DNA from: Bacillus_AB infantis_C
GTDB taxonomy: Bacteria; Bacillota; Bacilli; Bacillales; Cytobacillaceae
DNA length: 64,000 nt
Assembly (NCBI RefSeq): GCF_050107595.1
Contig: NZ_JBNILH010000006.1
Location: 124,001-188,000, forward strand
Direction: 5' to 3'
The position numbers and the translations under genes are program-made. Under the pieces are notes generated by a model, which worked only from the letters and a program-made list of their open reading frames with translations, was not told where the DNA came from and searched no databases. This document shows positions 1-7,938 of this stretch, piece by piece. Position 1 is the first letter of the stretch, and each line of letters opens with the position of its first letter.

Positions 1-782
1 AGGACTGCATCCATGTGCTTCAGCGGCCAAAACTGGACTATTATGAAGACTATGCATTTTTTGTTACACACAGCGTCAATCCGGATACGATCGACCGTGA
101 AGAGGTTAATTTCTTCCTCGGGCAAAATTATGTGATTACTTTCCATCACCAGCCTTCCACTGAAATAGAAGAAGTCAGGGAAAGGCTCAGGCTGTCCCAT
201 TCGCCTGATAAGTGGGAGCCGCTCTTGGTTCTATACCATATTCTTGATAAAATTGTGGACAACTACTTTCCGCTCGTCTACCAGCTGGAGGACACGCTGA
301 ATGATATTGACGAAAATTCAAAGGACAGGCCGATGGAGCTTTTGCTGGAAGATCTCTTTGATGCCAGGCACGATCTTTTGGCCCTGAGGCACACTGTCGC
401 CCCGATGAGGGATCTTATCTACAGGATGCTGAACTCCCAGCGTCTCGCAGGCTTCCAGGAAAAAATCAAATATTTTTCCGACATCCATGACCATCTCCTG
501 AAGCTTGCCGAGATGATTGAAGAGAACCGGGAGCTCACCACCGATATCAGGGACAGCTACATATCATTGAATGCCCACCAGACAAACAGAGTCATGAAAG
601 TGCTGACGGTCATCACGACCATTTTCATGCCACTCACCTTCATCGCCGGGATATATGGAATGAATTTTGAGCATATGCCAGAGCTCAAATGGGATAGCGG
701 CTATTTTGCCACCCTGCTGGTCATGCTCACTATCGGGCTTGCCATGTTTGCCTGGTTCAAGAAAAAAGGCTGGTTCAAGTAG
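1..782 (+). CDS. corA: CorA-family Mg2+/divalent cation transporter, C-terminal part (5' end outside window)
   Basis: Inner-membrane channel of the CorA/MIT family that brings Mg2+ (or Co2+/Ni2+) into the cell. The frame is open back to base 3 and reads DCIHVLQRPKLDYYEDY before the first GTG at 15, which is typical internal CorA sequence, so the true start lies upstream. About 260 residues are visible. They comprise a long acidic helical cytoplasmic part, then two C-terminal transmembrane segments (roughly residues 198-215 and 233-250 counted from base 15). The diagnostic Gly-Met-Asn sits at the end of the first segment (IYGMNFEHMPELKW) and a basic tail KKKGWFK follows the second. The family is certain; the transported ion is inferred from the family. 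Confidence 0.93.
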   Translation, partial: DCIHVLQRPKLDYYEDYAFFVTHSVNPDTIDREEVNFFLGQNYVITFHHQPSTEIEEVRERLRLSHSPDKWEPLLVLYHILDKIVDNYFPLVYQLEDTLNDIDENSKDRPMELLLEDLFDARHDLLALRHTVAPMRDLIYRMLNSQRLAGFQEKIKYFSDIHDHLLKLAEMIEENRELTTDIRDSYISLNAHQTNRVMKVLTVITTIFMPLTFIAGIYGMNFEHMPELKWDSGYFATLLVMLTIGLAMFAWFKKKGWFK

Positions 783-809
783 AAAATAAAGATTGGAGGA
801 TGATCATCC

Positions 810-1517
810 ATGTTCAAAACGATACCACCCGGAGATTTTTTCACCTTTGCAGATGAAAATGACTATGCGGCTAAATTAAGGGAGTGGGGATTGATTACTG
901 CCTCCGCCAAAAACGCTAAGCAGGATTTCTCTTATAAACGCGGGGCAGCCGCTTATACTGTCGCCATAAAAGGATTTTTGCAGACAGGAAACCACGAAAC
1001 CGCTGTAGTGGCGTTTTCCAATGACGCGCTTCACTGCGTCCATCCTGCCTACTTAAAAGAAATGCAGAGTTCTTCCTTTGGCAAAGCCAGTTCCCTTGAA
1101 ACGGGAGATTCTCCGCAAGATACCGGGCTTCCAGAGGCAGGAGAGCCGGCGAAGGCTCCGGCACAGGCGGCGGAGGACAAAAAGCCGGCAGAGAAGAAAC
1201 AGAGAAAAGCTCCCGCCCTTGACCTTCCGTCAGATAAGGTGCCTTTTGAGGCAGCAATTAAGGAATTCACTACAAAATATAATCATTTTAATGAAACGGA
1301 TGAAGAAATCATCGTCTTTGAGCAGGTGCGGATTACAGGAGAAAACCCGCTCGAAGTTGGCGAAGCCTGGTGCAGCTACAGCAAAACACTGAAAAAAGCA
1401 GAGCTGACCGAAGGAAACAAGCTCACCTTCGAAGCTAAAATCGTCGACCGGAAGCTGAATAAGGATGTGCGTTATAAGATCAATAATCCTTCTAAGATTA
1501 AGAAGCAGGAGGATTAA
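810..1517 (+). CDS. Uncharacterised protein with a possible C-terminal OB-like domain
   Basis: The protein has 235 residues and no signal peptide or membrane segment, so it is probably cytoplasmic. A first domain (about 1-95) is followed by a low-complexity Ala/Pro/Lys/Glu linker (about 96-145) and a C-terminal domain of about 90 residues ending in the strongly basic KINNPSKIKKQED. The alternating beta pattern of the last 60 residues (EQVRITGENPLEVGEAW, then KLTFEAKIVDRKL) resembles a small OB-like nucleic-acid-binding fold, but this is inference. A good ribosome site (TTGGAGGATG) lies 27 bases after the corA stop, so it may be co-transcribed with corA. I do not recognise the family. Confidence 0.75.
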   Translation: MFKTIPPGDFFTFADENDYAAKLREWGLITASAKNAKQDFSYKRGAAAYTVAIKGFLQTGNHETAVVAFSNDALHCVHPAYLKEMQSSSFGKASSLETGDSPQDTGLPEAGEPAKAPAQAAEDKKPAEKKQRKAPALDLPSDKVPFEAAIKEFTTKYNHFNETDEEIIVFEQVRITGENPLEVGEAWCSYSKTLKKAELTEGNKLTFEAKIVDRKLNKDVRYKINNPSKIKKQED

Positions 1518-1579
1518 GGACGGCAGCTGTTTCAGTTGTAAAATTAGTTTCTCTCTACAGGGTTTCGTTTTGGATGAGG

Positions 1580-1715
1580 CTGCTAATTTCCGTTCCAGGC
1601 ACTTCGCTTTCCGCGGGGCGGCGCTGAGCCTCCTCGTCGCTGCCGCTCCTGCGGGGTCTCAGCTTTGCCGCTGCAATCCCGCAGGAGTCTGCGTGCCTTG
1701 CACTCCAGTTAGCAG
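1580..1715. repeat. Bacillaceae-type palindromic intergenic repeat
   Basis: A GC-rich 136-base element bounded by imperfect terminal inverted repeats: CTGCTAA...GGCAC at 1580-1601 pairs with GTGCC...TTAGCAG at 1693-1715. Its interior holds the run CGCTTTCCGCGGGGCG, GAGCCTCCTCG, GGGGTCTCA and CCCGCAGGAGTCT. This matches, from memory, a noncoding repeat found many times between genes in Bacillus-group genomes. It is followed by GGTTTTTT, so it might also terminate transcription. It carries no plausible gene. Confidence 0.7.
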
Positions 1716-2097
1716 GGTTTTTTAAACTTTTTGGGCAGGTTTGCAGTCAAAAGCAGATTCCTATTATCCACTGTTTATCAAGCAGGCATTTATTTTATTT
1801 TCCTAAAATAGGGGAGCACGGGAGACTTCTTCTGTTCTCTCTTTTATTTATTTCAGGAAGGCACTGCTCAAGATGCATGGACGGATCTCCCCACCATATT
1901 CGTCCATTTCACCAGCAGAATCCACCTGCTTCTCAGCTTTGCTTCATCGCAATCCAGTTAGTGCATAGTATGGATATAGCCGGATATTATTTTCTTCCTT
2001 CAACTCTCCTTTCCTTCACTCGCTGCATTAGCTCACCGTTTCCTCCAGCAAAGATAGGGAAAACATCTAATATCAATTCTAAATAGGAGGATTTTCA
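1716..2097. other. Gene-poor interval upstream of the lipoprotein gene
   Basis: Between the palindromic repeat and the lipoprotein start there are about 380 bases. A short open frame (1877-2086) lacks a ribosome site and family-like sequence, so I do not call it. A clear AGGAGG at 2086-2091 serves the next gene. I see no confident promoter or riboswitch. Confidence 0.5.
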
Positions 2098-2970
2098 ATG
2101 CATAAAAAAAGACTGTTGCTACCGGTATCACTGGCCTTTGCCATATCTGCAGCAGGCTGTTCCGGTACGGATGATGCCGGTTCTCCTGCTCCGGAAGATT
2201 CCCAGCAGGAACAAACTACAGTGCCTGACGATCATAATTCAGAAACCGGTACAGATGAAAATGAAGCCGAAGCCGATGGGACAGCAGAAAACAGCACAGA
2301 AGAAGATAACAGCCAGTCTGGCAGCACCCAGACAGCAGAGGATGTCATCGGGAAGGTAAAAGAGCAGCTGAAGATGAAGAATGCTATCCTGCCCGCTTCA
2401 TTTCCTCTGAAGGAAGGCACCCATCTTTCAGCCTCAATCGAGGAGGATAAGACAGATTCCTATCAGGTCACCTTCTATCAGACGAATGAAATGGTGCCTG
2501 TCAACGACCCTTCATTAACACCTGATGGAAGCGCCCCTGTTGTCGCAGTCTTTAAGGCACATAACAAAACGGCAGCTGACATTGACCAGGAGTTGTTTCC
2601 GCCAATGTCGGTTGATGAAGAAATACCGGCAGAAATGGCTATTGATCTTGGCCATGGCATTAAGGGCATGGCCGAGGGAGCTGCAGGCCACAAATACTTG
2701 AGCTGGAAAGAGGGCAATTGGATCCTCCAGATCAGGTCAGTCTCAGAAGATCAAATGGATGATCAGGCAATTGCCCGCCAGATGGTTGATTATCTTGAAT
2801 CCCATTACCTCCCTGCACCACATGATGATGGCCGCATCAAGGTTCATTACAGGCAAGGCGGCAATGAGGTCGAAAATGATATTTACTGGGAAGATGGAGA
2901 AAGAATCTACGAGCTTCAAACACAGAAAGTGCCGCTTGAAGCTTTGGAAATGGCTGTTAGTACAAAATAA
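2098..2970 (+). CDS. Predicted lipoprotein of unknown function
   Basis: The 290-residue protein starts with a lipoprotein signal peptide (MHKKRLLLP, hydrophobic stretch, lipobox ISAAGC with the modified Cys near residue 21), so it should be anchored to the outer face of the membrane. A long Asp/Glu/Ser/Thr/Gln-rich flexible stalk follows (about 22-85), then a globular domain of about 200 residues with no motif I recognise. The stalk-plus-domain design is common for Bacillus cell-surface lipoproteins. An AGGAGG ribosome site lies 7 bases before the ATG. A strong terminator follows at once, so it looks monocistronic. No function can be assigned. Confidence 0.85.
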   Translation: MHKKRLLLPVSLAFAISAAGCSGTDDAGSPAPEDSQQEQTTVPDDHNSETGTDENEAEADGTAENSTEEDNSQSGSTQTAEDVIGKVKEQLKMKNAILPASFPLKEGTHLSASIEEDKTDSYQVTFYQTNEMVPVNDPSLTPDGSAPVVAVFKAHNKTAADIDQELFPPMSVDEEIPAEMAIDLGHGIKGMAEGAAGHKYLSWKEGNWILQIRSVSEDQMDDQAIARQMVDYLESHYLPAPHDDGRIKVHYRQGGNEVENDIYWEDGERIYELQTQKVPLEALEMAVSTK

Positions 2971-2978
2971 AGCAAACA

Positions 2979-3009
2979 GGCCGGAATCCATTGTTCCGGC
3001 CATTTTTAT
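2979..3009. terminator. Bidirectional hairpin terminator
   Basis: GGCCGGAA (2979-2986) pairs with TTCCGGCC (2994-3001) around a 7-base loop and is followed by ATTTTTAT. It sits between two convergent genes. Confidence 0.85.
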
Positions 3010-3398
3010 GGTGCGGCAAGCTCAACCTTTAGCCGGTCCGGGTCCTCGAAAAATACTGCATAATGGCCCTCTCCGCCGGCATAGGGGTATCTGTCCTCGT
3101 AAAGAAGACTGACCCCCTTTTTCTTTAGCTGTTGTGCCATCCGGTCGACCTGGATGCGGGAATCGGCGTGAAAGGCAATATGATTGAGGCCCGTTCCCGA
3201 GCGGTGATAAGGGATATGAAGATATTTTTCCTCTGTCTGCACAAATACAATATAGGCCTCATCCAGCCTCCAGCTTCGTCCCTTCTCCCATTCCTGAAAA
3301 GGTTCATAGCCAAGCTCTTCTAAAAACCAGCCCCAGAATCCAATGGTCTTCTGCAAATCAGATACGTTGATTTCAATATGATGGATATGTCCAGGCAT
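3006..3398 (-). CDS. VOC (glyoxalase/bleomycin-resistance superfamily) protein
   Basis: The 130-residue protein has the usual length and paired beta-alpha-beta-beta-beta modules of the vicinal oxygen chelate fold. Candidate metal ligands are the His residues in HIHHIEINVSDL near the N-terminus and HIAFHADS mid-protein, plus the Glu in the C-terminal FFEDPDRLKVEL, which is a hallmark ending. Such proteins may be metal-dependent lyases, isomerases, dioxygenases or drug-binding proteins; the substrate cannot be read from the sequence. It is convergent with the lipoprotein gene and separated from its upstream neighbour by about 170 bases, so it is probably transcribed alone. Confidence 0.87.
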   Translation of the reverse strand: MPGHIHHIEINVSDLQKTIGFWGWFLEELGYEPFQEWEKGRSWRLDEAYIVFVQTEEKYLHIPYHRSGTGLNHIAFHADSRIQVDRMAQQLKKKGVSLLYEDRYPYAGGEGHYAVFFEDPDRLKVELAAP

Positions 3399-3570
3399 AC
3401 TCCTACCCCCTTTTTAATCTATACATTTCATTCTACCAAAGGCCCCCTTTGAGTGGACGCTCTTTTATGCAGGCACCACCTTTGAATGCTCCGGCAAAGT
3501 GAATTATACTGATGGCAGCAGGGTGTGGAGGCACAGCCTGAATTTTTCATAAAAAGAGAGGAAGATCTTA

Positions 3571-4026
3571 ATGGATAAATGGAATGGATTCATTCAGGGC
3601 TGGCTCGGCCACAGGAACGCGCTGATCGAACTGCTCGGCACATTTGAAGAAGGGCAGCAGAATTTCAAAGCATGGGAGCAGGGGATGTCTGTTTCTGAGC
3701 TGACTGTACATATAACCGGTTCAATGGAGATGTTCGTGCAGACAGTAAAGAGCGGCGAATTCACACCGCCTCCTGAGTATCCGGCCATTGAAACATTGGA
3801 GCAGCTAAAAGCGCTAGTCCAGGAGGAAACTTCTAAAACAAAAGCAGCACTTGAAGAGCTGACACAGGACCAGCTCGGGAAAACAGTCGATTTCTATGGC
3901 ATGACCATGCCCGGGATCGTTCTCCTTGAAAATGCCAAAGACCATGAAATTCATCATAAAGGACAACTGTTTACATACGCCCGCCTTGCAGGCATCGAGA
4001 AGCTGCCTTTCTTTGTGAGCAGATAA
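3571..4026 (+). CDS. DinB-family four-helix protein
   Basis: 151 residues, the standard length for the DinB/YfiT superfamily of metal-binding four-helix bundles. The characteristic His positions are seen as ELTVHITGSMEMF (His near residue 48) and DHEIHHKGQLF (His near 129-133), the usual metal triad. Members include thiol-dependent transferases such as bacillithiol S-transferases as well as damage-induced proteins of unknown role; this one cannot be placed more finely. A GAGAGGAAG ribosome site precedes the ATG. It ends in a shared terminator with the convergent yeeI-type gene. Confidence 0.87.
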   Translation: MDKWNGFIQGWLGHRNALIELLGTFEEGQQNFKAWEQGMSVSELTVHITGSMEMFVQTVKSGEFTPPPEYPAIETLEQLKALVQEETSKTKAALEELTQDQLGKTVDFYGMTMPGIVLLENAKDHEIHHKGQLFTYARLAGIEKLPFFVSR

Positions 4027-4073
4027 ATAAGAAAAGCAGACTCTCCACCATGGAAAGCCTGCTTTTCTTATTT
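4025..4073. terminator. Bidirectional hairpin terminator
   Basis: AAATAAGAAAAGCAG (4025-4039) pairs with CTGCTTTTCTTATTT (4059-4073), a 15-base stem. It overlaps the stop codons of both convergent genes. Confidence 0.88.
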
Positions 4074-4791
4074 ATTCACCCAAATCAACGTTATGGTACA
4101 CTCGCTGGACATCTTCCAGATCCTCAAGGGCATCGACCAGCTTTTCAAACTGGGCAAGATCCTCTTCAGATAAGGAAAGTTCATTCTGGGCAAGCATCGT
4201 CTGCTCTGCAACTGTAAATTCCTCTACCCCGGCAGCCTTTAAAGCCTCCTGGACGGCATGGAATTGATCTGGCTCGGCATAAACGATGACGGTATCCTCT
4301 TCTTCAAGGATATCACGTGCATCGACATCTGCTTCCATCAGGATTTCCAGCACTTCATCAGCTGATTTGCCTTCCAGTCCGAAAACAGCCGTTGCATCAA
4401 ACATATATGCTACAGAGCCGCTGACACCCATGTTCCCGCCATTTTTTCCGAATGCCGCGCGGACATTGGACGCGGTTCTGTTCACATTATTGGTGAGTGC
4501 ATCCACGATGACCATGGAACCGCTCGGCCCAAAGCCTTCATAGCGGAGGTTGTCATAGCTCTCTTCTCCGCCGCCCTTCGCTTTATCAATCGCACGGTCG
4601 ATGATGACTCTTGGCACATTATAGGTTTTGGCGCGCTCGAGCACAAACTTAAGAGCCTGATTGGATTCCGGATCCGGCTCCCCCTGCTTTGCCGCTACAT
4701 ATATTTCCAGTGCGAATTTAGAGTACACACGGCTTGTATTTGCATCCTTGGATGCCTTTTTTTCTTTGATATTATTCCATTTACGGCCCAT
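4072..4791 (-). CDS. yeeI: YebC/PmpR (TACO1) family protein, YeeI type
   Basis: The 239-residue protein is almost identical in pattern to Bacillus subtilis YeeI. It has the N-terminal MGRKWNNIKEKKASKDA, the central GGGEESYDNLRYEGFGP and NRTASNVRAAFGKNGGNMG blocks, and the C-terminal YHNVDLGE. The family was described as DNA-binding transcriptional regulators, and related YebC/TACO1 proteins act on ribosomes to help translate difficult sequences such as polyproline. I chose the ATG at 4791 (MGRK) rather than the GTG three codons upstream because family members begin there and GAGAGTGGA lies at suitable distance. A GCATGGAA/TTCCATGC inverted repeat at 4830-4852 lies in its leader. Confidence 0.93.
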   Translation of the reverse strand: MGRKWNNIKEKKASKDANTSRVYSKFALEIYVAAKQGEPDPESNQALKFVLERAKTYNVPRVIIDRAIDKAKGGGEESYDNLRYEGFGPSGSMVIVDALTNNVNRTASNVRAAFGKNGGNMGVSGSVAYMFDATAVFGLEGKSADEVLEILMEADVDARDILEEEDTVIVYAEPDQFHAVQEALKAAGVEEFTVAEQTMLAQNELSLSEEDLAQFEKLVDALEDLEDVQRVYHNVDLGE

Positions 4792-5028
4792 CTGTTCCAC
4801 TCTCTTTCACTTATATCTGATCTATGGCTGCATGGAAAAAACGATTCCATGCCTGCAGAAAATATTAAGTCTCACCCACTATTATACATGAAACAGGGCA
4901 GCTATTTCGAGTTAAATGAATATGTGAAAAATCATATGACAGCTTTATATTGATGCCCTTCAAGCCATGCTGAAAAGAGACTTCTAATGGAGGGGCAGCA
5001 GGCTGTCCCTTTTTAAGCCAGGCGTTTT

Positions 5029-5739
5029 TCAGTCAGCATGGGTCCTTAAGTAGTCAGCAGCTTTTCCTGGATCAGTTGTTCTCAGGACCGGCTTTTCAAA
5101 GCTAAAAACAATAAAATAGGGGGCCTGCCGGACTTCCAGGTCAGAATATAATCGCTGAACTGTATCCAGATTTCTAAAGTTCACACGCTTGGCGCCAGCT
5201 TGATAAACATCCTCAGTAACGCCCAGGTCTGACTGGTCGTTTTCTCTTATAGCCAGGACCGTAAATTCACCTGCTTCTTCAGCCAGCAGTTCCTGGTATT
5301 CAGTCTCCTCTTCAACATTCAGGCTTAATGTATATTCTGCCTGTCCCTCTTCTTCCCATTTTGCCTTGATTCTCACCGTTACGGGGCCAGGCTGGTTGGA
5401 GAGAGTATACGATCCATCTGTTACCGGCTTTTTTCGGTCATTTCCATAAATCGTGTCTATCACAAAGTAATCAGGCTCATTCCTTGTCCCGAATTTTACC
5501 GCAATTTCAGAGCGTGGTTTTACTTCTGTCATAGAAGCTGCATTCGCCCTTTTCACTGCCTGCGTCTCACCATTCCAGGTATATCCGCGGAGATCTGCAT
5601 CTACCTTCTCCCCGTTAACCATTACCACCGGACTTGGAGGATGCTTCTCATTTGAGATTTTAACAGCATCCATCAGCAGCATAATGGCCAGTGCTGCAAG
5701 AATTCCTATCCCTATTACCAGCTTTTTCTTTTTCGGCAC
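5029..5739 (-). CDS. Membrane-anchored extracytoplasmic protein of unknown function
   Basis: The protein begins MPKKKKLVIGIGILAALAIMLL: a basic tail and one membrane segment (about residues 6-24) followed by about 210 residues expected outside the cell. The exported part looks beta-rich (PVVMVNGEKVDADLRGYTW, then GPVTVRIKAKW). GTG at 5739 is preferred over the GTG at 5748 because AAGAGG lies 8 bases before it, whereas the upstream GTG overlaps that site. A single-gene unit is likely. I do not recognise the family; the architecture suggests a cell-envelope or sensor role, which is only inference. Confidence 0.8.
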   Translation of the reverse strand: MPKKKKLVIGIGILAALAIMLLMDAVKISNEKHPPSPVVMVNGEKVDADLRGYTWNGETQAVKRANAASMTEVKPRSEIAVKFGTRNEPDYFVIDTIYGNDRKKPVTDGSYTLSNQPGPVTVRIKAKWEEEGQAEYTLSLNVEEETEYQELLAEEAGEFTVLAIRENDQSDLGVTEDVYQAGAKRVNFRNLDTVQRLYSDLEVRQAPYFIVFSFEKPVLRTTDPGKAADYLRTHAD

Positions 5740-5836
5740 GAAACACACCTCTTAATCTATTCTTGTACTAATGAGCAGTTTACCATATTAAGGGGCTTAA
5801 TATGGGTGACTTTTTTACCGGAAGGTTCCGTGTGAA

Positions 5837-6175
5837 TTATTTTCCCAATGTATAAGGAGCCAGAATATCTCTCACCTTGTTGACAAAGCTTTGCCCTGCT
5901 CCCCAATCAAAGCTGATCAGGCTTTCCGCACTTCCCGCAGAAATGCATCTCACTTTGTTGTCTCCTCTAAGGTTTTCCATGATAACCGTCAGTGCCGCTC
6001 TTCCTCCCGTCCGGAAGTAGTACTTCTCAAACACAAGGACACAAAGCTCGGCATCTTCCGCAGGCGTATGGTACTCTTCATGAATTTTATCTCTGTTCAA
6101 TGTACCAGATTCCAGCAGCTTCATTGCGCATTCAAAAGGAGTTATAGAAGTCTTGATTTCTGATAAGTGATTCAT
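5837..6175 (-). CDS. Small protein of unknown function (possibly DUF6054-like)
   Basis: 112 residues, no signal peptide or membrane segment. The order is an N-terminal helix (FECAMKLLESGTL), a beta core (CVLVFEKYYFRTGGRAALTVIMENL), and a C-terminal stretch around ISFDWGAGQSFVNKVRDIL. This layout recalls the DUF6054 family of short Bacillota proteins, but I am not certain. It has an AGGAGG-type ribosome site and stands alone between two membrane-associated genes on the same strand, so co-transcription with the gene at 6287-7726 is possible (about 110 bases apart). Confidence 0.75.
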   Translation of the reverse strand: MNHLSEIKTSITPFECAMKLLESGTLNRDKIHEEYHTPAEDAELCVLVFEKYYFRTGGRAALTVIMENLRGDNKVRCISAGSAESLISFDWGAGQSFVNKVRDILAPYTLGK

Positions 6176-6286
6176 AGCGTTCCCTCCTGTCTGCCTGTAT
6201 TACGAACTGAAGAGGGAAAAGGTTCCAGCCATTGGAAAAGAGGATCCGTTCAGGTCCCCTGGTTTTCCCAACTATAGTAATCCGGA

Positions 6287-7726
6287 TCAGCTTTCAAATT
6301 CCTTTATATACCCGATTTCTTCAACTATTTGCTGCCCTTGCTCACCCTGCATCCATTCCAGGAACGGAGTGATGTTTTCCTTGGGATTGGATTTAAGTGT
6401 AATGGCGTACAGGGAGGCGGTGAATGGATATTCCCCAGAGGCAATATTTTCCGGGCTCGGATCCACACCATCTATCGCCAATAGTCTGATGTCTGTGCTT
6501 CCATTCATTCCTGTGGCGAAGAAGCGAAAGGAAAATCCGATAGAATTATCATAATTCCGGTAATCCGCAACCTGCTCAATAATGCCGCCCATGCCCTCAG
6601 GGACCTCTTCCTTCAACGGTTCCATGATTGGTGTATCACCCATGATTTTTTCCAGGAGCGTCTGGCTTCCTGAATTTTTTGGCCGCTGAAACGCAATGAT
6701 TTTGCCGCTGCTTCCGCCAACCTCCGACCAGTTTTTTATTTTTCCTGAATAAATGTCTTTTACCTGTTCAACAGTAAGGCTTTTAATGCTATTTTCCGGG
6801 TTGGCAAAGAATACGAATGCCTCTTTTCCAATTGGGGTCATCACCAGTTCCTTCCCTGCATCTTCTGCCATATTCCGCTGCTCAGCGGAGGGCTCAGCAC
6901 CGAAGTAAATATCCGCCTCTCCCGACAGGAGGCGCTCATAGGCGTAGATGGTGTTAGTGAAGCTCACCACTTCCTTTTCCAGAGAAGCTTCCCGGACGTT
7001 TTTATAAACTGCATTCGCAAAGGCTGAATATACAGGGAATGCCGCTTCTGCTCCATCCAGCACAGGCATGGAATCAGCATCCGAAATGGAAAAATCAGCT
7101 CCTCCCTCTAGTTTCGGAAGCCGGTTGTTCGTATTGGTTATATCATAGGGTGTCAAATCTGTGCTTGAGTAGCCGCCAGCATAGTCGAAACCATAAGAAG
7201 GGAGGACGGTTCTGCTCCGCTCCCAATGGATGAAAGCTCCGCTGCCTATTGAGAGCGCGAATACTATAGATAGAATGATAGCCTTCTTTCTGGGAATCAT
7301 CTGAATGGCATTCTTCCTCTTAATCATTGAAACTGCAATAGGCATCAGGAACGGCATCTCAAATGCAAGCGGTGCCCATAAGAAGGTCCGCCCTTCGCCC
7401 ATGAGGGAGGAGATGATGAATATTGGGGCAAAGGGAATATGAAGGATAGCATAAAACAGCCAGGATTCGTGGCCGGAAAACCCTCCTGTCAGTATCATAA
7501 AAACCGCCCAGATGACTGCTGTATATACGAGCGGTCCACAGGCAAGAAGCCAATCGTTCTCGTTTAGCTTCCTGCTTTTAAATGTACCAATCAGCAGTCC
7601 GCCTGCCGCCAGAACGATAATCTGCAGGAGAAAGGCATAGTCCGGCCAGGCCCCCAGGAAAAGGAAAGACAGCATAGATAGAAGGAACGGGGCAATCCCA
7701 AAATACAGAATCCATTTACCAGGCAT
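6287..7726 (-). CDS. Multi-spanning membrane protein fused to a PstS-like substrate-binding domain
   Basis: The 479-residue protein has two parts. Residues 1-165 form about five hydrophobic segments. Residues 205-479 form a periplasmic-binding-protein domain of the phosphate-binding PstS type. Supporting motifs are the early Ser-rich strand, GEADIYFGAEPSAEQ, TPIGKEAFVFFANPEN, the VEQVKDIYSGKIKNWSEVGG block typical of PstS, FQRPKNSGSQTLLEKIMG (family anion-binding Ser/Arg region) and a final FLEWMQGEQGQQIVEEIGY. In PstS the domain is a free lipoprotein feeding an ABC permease; here no pst genes are near, so it may be a sensor or scavenger. AAGGAAG lies 7 bases before the ATG. A promoter with an overlapping inverted repeat lies upstream. 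Confidence 0.85.
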   Translation of the reverse strand: MPGKWILYFGIAPFLLSMLSFLFLGAWPDYAFLLQIIVLAAGGLLIGTFKSRKLNENDWLLACGPLVYTAVIWAVFMILTGGFSGHESWLFYAILHIPFAPIFIISSLMGEGRTFLWAPLAFEMPFLMPIAVSMIKRKNAIQMIPRKKAIILSIVFALSIGSGAFIHWERSRTVLPSYGFDYAGGYSSTDLTPYDITNTNNRLPKLEGGADFSISDADSMPVLDGAEAAFPVYSAFANAVYKNVREASLEKEVVSFTNTIYAYERLLSGEADIYFGAEPSAEQRNMAEDAGKELVMTPIGKEAFVFFANPENSIKSLTVEQVKDIYSGKIKNWSEVGGSSGKIIAFQRPKNSGSQTLLEKIMGDTPIMEPLKEEVPEGMGGIIEQVADYRNYDNSIGFSFRFFATGMNGSTDIRLLAIDGVDPSPENIASGEYPFTASLYAITLKSNPKENITPFLEWMQGEQGQQIVEEIGYIKEFES

Positions 7727-7752
7727 TCCAGCACTTCCTTTATTTTAAAATT

Positions 7753-7787
7753 AGTGTAATTTTACACTTTTAACTAAATTTTTACAA
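7753..7787 (-). promoter_or_regulatory. Sigma-A-type promoter with overlapping inverted repeat
   Basis: On the minus strand TTGTAA (7782-7787), a 17-base spacer and TAAAAT (7759-7764) make a good vegetative promoter 33 bases before the PstS-like gene. A 7-2-7 inverted repeat, AGTGTAA-TT-TTACACT (7753-7768), covers the -10 element and is a plausible repressor operator. The regulator is unknown. Confidence 0.6.
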
Positions 7788-7808
7788 TAACAAATAAAGA
7801 TGAACAGC

Positions 7809-7832
7809 AAAAAAACTCAGCTTCATGCTGAG
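7809..7832 (-). terminator. Terminator downstream of pepV
   Basis: Minus strand: CTCAGC/GCTGAG stem (7816-7832) with a 5-base loop followed by seven T (7809-7815). It lies about 105 bases past the pepV stop. Confidence 0.75.
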
Positions 7833-7938
7833 CTTCTTTGCTTAAACCGATTTAGTTTAACCTTTTAAAATCGAGAGGGATCACCTATGCCAGACCGGCT
7901 GCCGCCAACTGAATAAAAGATGATCAAACAGCCTGTTT

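Noticed and set aside
1877..2086. Short open frame as a gene
   Set aside because: No ribosome site, low-complexity translation, and it overlaps the leader of the lipoprotein gene.
4860..5028. Small regulatory RNA ending in the GGGGCAG/CTGTCCC-TTTTT hairpin
   Set aside because: The hairpin at about 4995-5016 looks like a plus-strand terminator, but no convincing promoter lies upstream.
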